A stretch of DNA of 64,000 nt from Desulfovibrionaceae bacterium (GTDB lineage: Bacteria; Desulfobacterota; Desulfovibrionia; Desulfovibrionales; Desulfovibrionaceae), in the NCBI GenBank assembly GCA_009782775.1, contig WRIL01000010.1, positions 1 to 64,000 on the forward strand. Direction: 5' to 3'. The notes beneath the pieces were generated by a model. The model searched no databases. It had not been told where the DNA came from and saw only the letters and a program-made list of their open reading frames with translations. Each line of letters opens with the position of its first letter. Position 1 is the stretch's first letter. Positions 59,883 through 64,000 of this stretch are shown one piece after another. Made by a program: the position numbers and the translations under genes.

Positions 59883-60683
59883 TCACTCCGCCAGGCAGGC
59901 CAAGCGCAGGCCGATGCCCAAGTTGCGCGTCTGCGGCGCCACCTCAAGGCGCGCCGTCAATCTGCACCCCCTGGCCTTGTTTCCATAACAGCCGCCCCTG
60001 GCCACCCGCCCTCGGCCTTGCTCCGGACCACTGGGGTCAATGGCTACGGGCGCCGGGTCATGGTCTTCGGAATACCAATCTTGGGTAAATTCCCAGACAT
60101 TGCCCTGCATGTCGTATAGTCCCCAGGCATTGGGCTTTTTCCGGCCCACCTGATGGTGGAGCTTTCCGGCATTGCCGTCATACCAGGCATATTCTGCCAG
60201 ATCCGCCGGGTCATCTCCAAAGGAATAGACCCCCCGGCTTCCGGCCCTGGCCGCATACTCCCATTCCGCTTCTGTGGGCAGGCGATACCTCTCCCGGCCT
60301 TCCAGGCGGTTCAGTCTATGGATGAACTCCTGGGCTTCTTCCCAGGAAAATGACTCCACCGGATGCCGGAGACTTTTGGTGTAGCTGGGATTCTCCCCCA
60401 TAACCGCCACCCACTGAGCTTGGGTTACTTCATGGCGCCCAAGGTAAAAAGGCCGGCTGATCTTCACCAGGCGTCCGCCTCCGGCATCAGGAACACGGCC
60501 CGCTCCGGCTCCATCGGGTCCGCCGAATACGCCGGAAGCGCCCATCTGGAACTCTCCGGCTGGAATAAGGACGAATTCCATGCCCAGACTGTTTCTGAAA
60601 CGCGACTCCGCAGCCAGGGCGGCCCAGTTGACGCCGAAAAAAATCATGACTCCCAGGAGAAGGGACAAAGGTGTGCGTTGCAT
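59883..60683 (-). CDS. Secreted FGE/SUMF-fold protein (formylglycine-generating enzyme-like)
   Basis: 266 residues from ATG 60683, with a signal peptide (LSLLLGVMIFFGVNWAALAA). The fold is clear: NSLGMEFVLIPAGEFQMGAS, YLGRHEVTQAQWVAVMGENP, YRLPTEAEWEYAARAG, LYDMQGNVWEFTQDWY. In true FGE two cysteines near the end bind copper. Here GGCYGNKARGC keeps the second and has a cysteine displaced three residues for the first, so formylglycine activity is doubtful. No sulfatase gene is near. Probably a periplasmic protein of unknown role. Confidence 0.85.
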   Translation of the reverse strand: MQRTPLSLLLGVMIFFGVNWAALAAESRFRNSLGMEFVLIPAGEFQMGASGVFGGPDGAGAGRVPDAGGGRLVKISRPFYLGRHEVTQAQWVAVMGENPSYTKSLRHPVESFSWEEAQEFIHRLNRLEGRERYRLPTEAEWEYAARAGSRGVYSFGDDPADLAEYAWYDGNAGKLHHQVGRKKPNAWGLYDMQGNVWEFTQDWYSEDHDPAPVAIDPSGPEQGRGRVARGGCYGNKARGCRLTARLEVAPQTRNLGIGLRLACLAE

Positions 60684-60690
60684 TGACCTG

Positions 60691-60719
60691 CTTATATAAT
60701 GGGAACGGCTTCCTGACAA
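60691..60719 (-). promoter_or_regulatory. Sigma-70-like promoter abutting the FGE-like gene
   Basis: Reverse strand TTGTCA (60714-60719), 17-nt spacer, TATAAG (60691-60696). The predicted transcription start falls at about 60684, one base before the ATG, which would leave no leader. Confidence 0.55.
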
Positions 60720-60787
60720 CTTTTGCCGGCAGACGGAGGGGGCAATGCCCTTGACGCCTGTCCCCGGCCTCGGATAGATTTATTGAT

Positions 60788-62023
60788 ATGCCGCTTTCCT
60801 CCGTGATCCCCGCCCTGGTCGAGACGCTGCTGGCCGATCCTCGGATACGCCAAGCCTTGGAATTCCTGCGCTCCGACCAGAAAACCGTATTACGGGAACT
60901 GAAAGAAATGGCCCTGGTTCCGGGGCCGCCCTTCAAGGAACACGAAGCCCGCTCCCCCATGTACCTGGAAAAATTGTCCGGACTAGGTTTGCGGGATTGC
61001 CGGGTGGATCGGGAAGGCAACGCTTACGGCTTCATTCAGGGCGAGGGCGGTAAAATCCTGCTGGAAGCCCACCTGGACACGGTATTTGAGGCCTGCGCCC
61101 CCCTGGCGGTTACGGAGCGGGACGGGCGGCTTTACTGTCCCGGCATAGGGGATGATACCGCCGGGCTGGCCCTTCTGCTTTCCGTGCTGCGGGCCGTCAG
61201 GCAAACCGGGCTGAAGCCCGTGCTGAGCGTCATGGCCGGCGGAACCAGCGGCGAAGAAGGGGAGGGAGATCTTCGAGGCCTCAAGGCTCTGCTGCGCGAT
61301 CATCCGGAACTGAAGGCCTGCCTTTCATTGGAGCCGGGAACTTTGGGCGGAATCACCAAGGGAGGCATCGGCTCCAGACGCTATGAATTTATCTTTACCG
61401 GCCCAGGGGGACACAGTTGGCACGCCTACGGCCTACCCAGCCCCATCCACGCCATGGGCCGAGCTATCGCCAAGATCGCCGGGGTGCGCCTACCCGCTGA
61501 ACCCAGGGCCAGCTACACCGTGGGACTCGCCGAAGGCGGCACCTCCATAAATTCCGTCGCCGGCCGGGCCTCCTGCAAACTGGATATGCGCTCCGGCGAT
61601 GCCGCGGCCCTGGATCGCCTGGAGGAAGAGATGCTGACCCTGGTCAGGCAGGGGCTGGAGGAAGAAAACTCCTTCCGGGCGAGCAGCGGAAAGCAAGTCC
61701 GTCTGGAGATCAAACCCGCCGGCAAGCGACCGGGCGGGGACCAGCCGGATAATGCCCCGGTCGTGCAGGCCGCCATAAGCGTGTTCCAGGCTCTGGGCAT
61801 CGCGCCCATACTTGAAGCCCCCGGCAGCACCAACGCCAACGCCCCCATCAGCCGCGGCACACCGGCCCTGACATTGCGTACCGGAGGTGAATGCGGCAAC
61901 GTCCATGCCCTGGATGAATGGTTCAACCCCCAAGGCATGTATCAGGGCGCCCAGGCCACTCTGCTGTTGCTCTTCACCCTGGCCGGCCTGCGGGGCGTGA
62001 CCGAACCCCTGCAACTACAATGA
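60788..62023 (+). CDS. M20 family zinc peptidase (peptidase T/ArgE-like)
   Basis: 411 residues. The di-zinc site is visible in LLEAHLDTVF (His), CPGIGDDTAGLA (Asp), GTSGEEGEGD (Glu pair, catalytic and ligand) and LSLEPGT. A dimerisation domain (FIFTGPGGHSWHAYGLPSPI) and the final SRGTPALTLRTGGECGNVHA with the last His-containing ligand region are present. The long first segment (FLRSDQKTVLRELKEMALVP) is similar to M20 'YgeY'-like peptidases. It probably hydrolyses peptides or acylated amino acids in the cytoplasm. The stop overlaps the next start. Confidence 0.9.
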   Translation: MPLSSVIPALVETLLADPRIRQALEFLRSDQKTVLRELKEMALVPGPPFKEHEARSPMYLEKLSGLGLRDCRVDREGNAYGFIQGEGGKILLEAHLDTVFEACAPLAVTERDGRLYCPGIGDDTAGLALLLSVLRAVRQTGLKPVLSVMAGGTSGEEGEGDLRGLKALLRDHPELKACLSLEPGTLGGITKGGIGSRRYEFIFTGPGGHSWHAYGLPSPIHAMGRAIAKIAGVRLPAEPRASYTVGLAEGGTSINSVAGRASCKLDMRSGDAAALDRLEEEMLTLVRQGLEEENSFRASSGKQVRLEIKPAGKRPGGDQPDNAPVVQAAISVFQALGIAPILEAPGSTNANAPISRGTPALTLRTGGECGNVHALDEWFNPQGMYQGAQATLLLLFTLAGLRGVTEPLQLQ

Positions 62024-63000
62024 AAAAAATCTGGAACGCCTTGCTCTCCCGGCCTCTGCCCGGCCTCATCTTCTCCGTTCTGGGGCTGACCTACTGCCTG
62101 TTCATGTCCTTTGCCCCGGGCGCGGAGCTTCTCTGCCTGAGCAGCGGATGCGCGGCCTCACGCGCTTTGCGCGTTGCCGGCATTTCGCCTTGGTGGGCAG
62201 CGTCCCTGATCTTTTTTCTGCTGGCCGGACTTTGCGCCCTCCGCCTGCGTCTGGCGGCCAGGAGCCTGGCCGCCCTTTTCCTCGCGGGAGACATTCTCTT
62301 TCTCCTGGCCATGGCCGGCATCGGCCCCTGTGCCAGTTGTCTGTTCGTCGCCCTGCTCATCTTCTGCGCCTGGAAGAGCCTTTGGCCGGCCTCCTCCGGG
62401 CCGGCCAGATTCATCCGCCCGTTAACCGGCCTCTTGCAGACCGGCTGGTGCATACTCTTCATCATCAACCTGGGGGCGATCCTCGGCGAACTCCCCCCAA
62501 GCCCGCTACCCGGAACATCCGAAAACAAAAAAATCAGCCTCTATTTTTCTCCTTCCTGCCCGGCCTGTTTGACGGCCCTGCGCCAATTCTCCGAGTCCGC
62601 CATCCTATGCCCGATAGCGGAAAACGATGAGGATGCTCTGTTCATCGCCGCTTTGGCGGAAAAAATCCGGGACGGCAGTCCCACGCTTGAGGCCCTGGAA
62701 GAGCTCCTGGCGGACAGGCGGGACGGAAAGCTGCGACCGCCGACCATGACCCGGCTGGATACCCTCCGGCTCAGGGCCGGCTTGTGGCGTAACCAAGCCC
62801 TGGCCGCGCGCCACGGCGGACAGACCTTGCCGGTAATCGTCTTGAGCGGCCTGCCAGCGGCCTGGCCCAGCCCAGCCCCCGTCCGGCCGCCGGAAACAAA
62901 GCTGGACAGTCTTGCGCCCATCGCCCCAATCCCCACTCTGCCGCTGGACCTGGGCGAAACCCTGGAGTGCCCGCGTCATGATGAAGAGCCTTGCCAATGA
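62020..63000 (+). CDS. VKOR-like membrane thiol oxidoreductase with thioredoxin-like domain
   Basis: 326 residues. Four to five hydrophobic spans in residues 10-170 carry cysteines in the VKOR arrangement: CLSSGC near 44-49 in the first loop and GPCASC near 105-110 at the start of a span. After the last span a thioredoxin-like segment follows (ISLYFSPSCPACLTALRQFS, CPAC active site). Bacterial VKOR enzymes oxidise quinone-linked disulfides and reoxidise DsbA-like partners. The Pro-rich C-terminus is unusual. It overlaps both the M20 gene and the RsbRD gene, so it belongs to the operon that leads into dsrM. Assignment rests on cysteine pattern and topology. Confidence 0.7.
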   Translation: MKKIWNALLSRPLPGLIFSVLGLTYCLFMSFAPGAELLCLSSGCAASRALRVAGISPWWAASLIFFLLAGLCALRLRLAARSLAALFLAGDILFLLAMAGIGPCASCLFVALLIFCAWKSLWPASSGPARFIRPLTGLLQTGWCILFIINLGAILGELPPSPLPGTSENKKISLYFSPSCPACLTALRQFSESAILCPIAENDEDALFIAALAEKIRDGSPTLEALEELLADRRDGKLRPPTMTRLDTLRLRAGLWRNQALAARHGGQTLPVIVLSGLPAAWPSPAPVRPPETKLDSLAPIAPIPTLPLDLGETLECPRHDEEPCQ

Positions 63001-63506
63001 GCATAAAAAACCTGCTAACCGAGTACCGGGAAAGGATCATTGCCGAATGGCTGACAGAGGTAGAGCGCGGCTACCCTTTGAGCTCCTCCGGGTATCTGCG
63101 CGCGACCTCCCACCCCTTTCTCAACCCGGCGGGATTGCGCCACCGCGAGGCCGTGGAGGCCATGCTGGATTATCTGCGCAATGAAACGGCGCGGGAAGAC
63201 CTGACCTGTGCCTTGGAGGAACTCATGCGGGTGCGGGCGGTGCAGGATTCCACCCCGGAAGCCGGCTTCGCCTTGATCTATGCCCTGAAGCACATCCTCC
63301 ACCGAATCTGCGGTCCGGAACTGGAAGAACAGGCCAAAAACGCGGGGCTGGAGGAGTTCCTCCGTCTGGAAAAAACGCTTGACGGCCTGATGCTCCTGGC
63401 CTTGGACGCTTATGTGCGCTGCCGGGACAAGGTGGCTGAATTGCGTGTGGAGGAACTCAAGCGCCGCCACTCCCAGATCTTTCGCCTGGCCGGCCTGTCT
63501 GGCTGA
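62997..63506 (+). CDS. RsbRD N-terminal domain protein upstream of dsrM
   Basis: 169 residues, wholly helical. MSIKNLLTEYRERIIAEWLT, GYLRATSHPFLNPAGLRHRE, AMLDYLRNE and LEELMRVRAVQDSTPEAGFA form the globin-like RsbRD N-terminal domain. It is a sensor or scaffold module in stressosome-type proteins. A homologous gene precedes dsrMKJOP in Desulfovibrio, from memory, so a regulatory or assembly role for the Dsr complex is often guessed. ATG 62997 overlaps the previous stop. dsrM starts 17 nt after its stop. Confidence 0.85.
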   Translation: MSIKNLLTEYRERIIAEWLTEVERGYPLSSSGYLRATSHPFLNPAGLRHREAVEAMLDYLRNETAREDLTCALEELMRVRAVQDSTPEAGFALIYALKHILHRICGPELEEQAKNAGLEEFLRLEKTLDGLMLLALDAYVRCRDKVAELRVEELKRRHSQIFRLAGLSG

Positions 63507-63523
63507 TATTAAGGGAGAAAGGC

Positions 63524-64000
63524 ATGTTCGTCGCTCTGCTCGCCGCCGCCACCCTGGGGCTGACCGCCTGGATGGGCGCTATGGCCGGGCTTCAGCCCTT
63601 TTTCGGCATTGTCCTGCCTTACGCCGCGACCCTGATTTTTCTGGCCGGCTTCATCCGGCGGGTGTTCATCTGGGGCAAATCCCCCGTGCCCTTCCGCATA
63701 CCCACGGTAGGTGGGCAGCAGCGCTCCCTGGAGCGGATCCGGCAAAACCGCCTGGATGCGCCCTATACTCCGCTGGAAACCGTCTGCCGCATGGTCCTGG
63801 AGGTATTGACCTTCCGTTCCTTGTTCCGCAACAGCGCCTCCAGGCTGACCGAGGAGCGCGGGCTGGTACAATGGTCCTCCAAGTGGCTCTGGGGGTTTGC
63901 CCTGCTTTTCCATTATTCTTTTCTGCTGATCTTCCTCCGGCATTTCCGCTTCTTTCTGGAACCTGTCCCGGCCTGCCTCCAGGCCTTGGAGACCCTGGAC
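63524..64000 (+). CDS. dsrM: Sulfite-reduction-associated complex protein DsrM (3' end missing)
   Basis: 159 residues are visible before the window ends. DsrM is the membrane cytochrome b (NarI-like) subunit of DsrMKJOP that exchanges electrons between the quinone pool and DsrC trisulfide reduction. The reading LAAATLGLTAWMGAMAG and PYAATLIFLAGFIRRVFIWG form the first spans; PFRIPTVGGQQRSL and LLFHYSFLLIFLRHFRFF (with histidines suited to heme) follow. The Shine-Dalgarno is GGGAGAAAGGC. Gene identity fits both the RsbRD neighbour and the rest of the genome type. Confidence 0.92.
   Translation, partial: MFVALLAAATLGLTAWMGAMAGLQPFFGIVLPYAATLIFLAGFIRRVFIWGKSPVPFRIPTVGGQQRSLERIRQNRLDAPYTPLETVCRMVLEVLTFRSLFRNSASRLTEERGLVQWSSKWLWGFALLFHYSFLLIFLRHFRFFLEPVPACLQALETLD

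Noticed and set aside
1-64000. CRISPR arrays, rRNA genes, complete transposons or prophage modules
   Set aside because: No regularly spaced repeats, no rRNA-like sequence, and no transposase or phage structural gene were recognised in a read-through of both strands.

Overview
The window reads as chromosomal DNA of a GC-rich, sulfite/sulfate-respiring member of the Desulfovibrionaceae. The indicators are a dsrM gene at the right edge preceded by an RsbRD-type protein (an order I recall from Desulfovibrio), a complete [FeFe]-hydrogenase locus with its three H-cluster maturases, a sigma-54 promoter in a flagellar context, and Gram-negative envelope genes (lptE, ppiD, mltD, cpoB). Genus assignment is inference only.

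Region 1 (1-13.5 kb) is one long forward translation/RNA operon: nusA (5' cut) - ylxR - infB - two unrecognised membrane genes - ylxP - nrnA - truB - rpsO - pnp - leuS - lptE - holA. Most junctions overlap or are within a few bases. The exception is rpsO-pnp, where two large inverted repeats probably act as an RNA-processing leader. rbfA is not found here.

Region 2 (13.5-25.5 kb): icd, whose 3' end runs into the antisense remnant of an XRE-type helix-turn-helix gene; ppiD; thiD (reverse); then the hydrogenase locus. hydF-hydG-hydE run forward and converge on a two-gene reverse operon made of a NuoF-ferredoxin-domain/GltD-like flavoprotein and the catalytic subunit HydA. A tRNA-Met(CAT) with its own promoter and terminator follows.

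Region 3 (25.5-40.4 kb) is mixed: ogt, tyrS, an FMN alpha-hydroxy-acid dehydrogenase, a small membrane protein, cpoB and a PilZ protein; then on the reverse strand a hybrid histidine kinase next to an orphan galactose-type periplasmic binding protein, an RNase D-like exonuclease and a DedA protein; then valS-metY and reverse hemW.

Region 4 (40.4-57.3 kb): an M16C metallopeptidase, rlmN, an HD-GYP phosphodiesterase (reverse), a DUF4261 protein, a SpoU methyltransferase (reverse), mltD, a GT9 glycosyltransferase, a sigma-54-driven pair of unrecognised genes facing a flagellar-rod-like gene, a TRAP binding protein - lpdA - lplA operon, and a reverse metallo-beta-lactamase-fold hydrolase.

Region 5 (57.3-59.8 kb) is sparse and accessory-looking: a BON-domain protein, a DUF551-like orphan, an HU protein, several inverted repeats, a possible small RNA, a 33-codon membrane microprotein and tRNA-Arg(ACG). 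Two nearly identical ECF-sigma-like promoters (GGAACTT-N15-TCCTG) stand in front of the BON gene and the microprotein.

Region 6 (59.8-64 kb): a secreted FGE/SUMF-fold protein (reverse), then a forward operon M20 peptidase - VKOR/thioredoxin-like membrane protein - RsbRD-type protein - dsrM (3' cut).

No CRISPR array, rRNA or complete insertion sequence was seen. Starts were set from Shine-Dalgarno position and family N-termini. Functions come from motif recognition by eye, with no database search.
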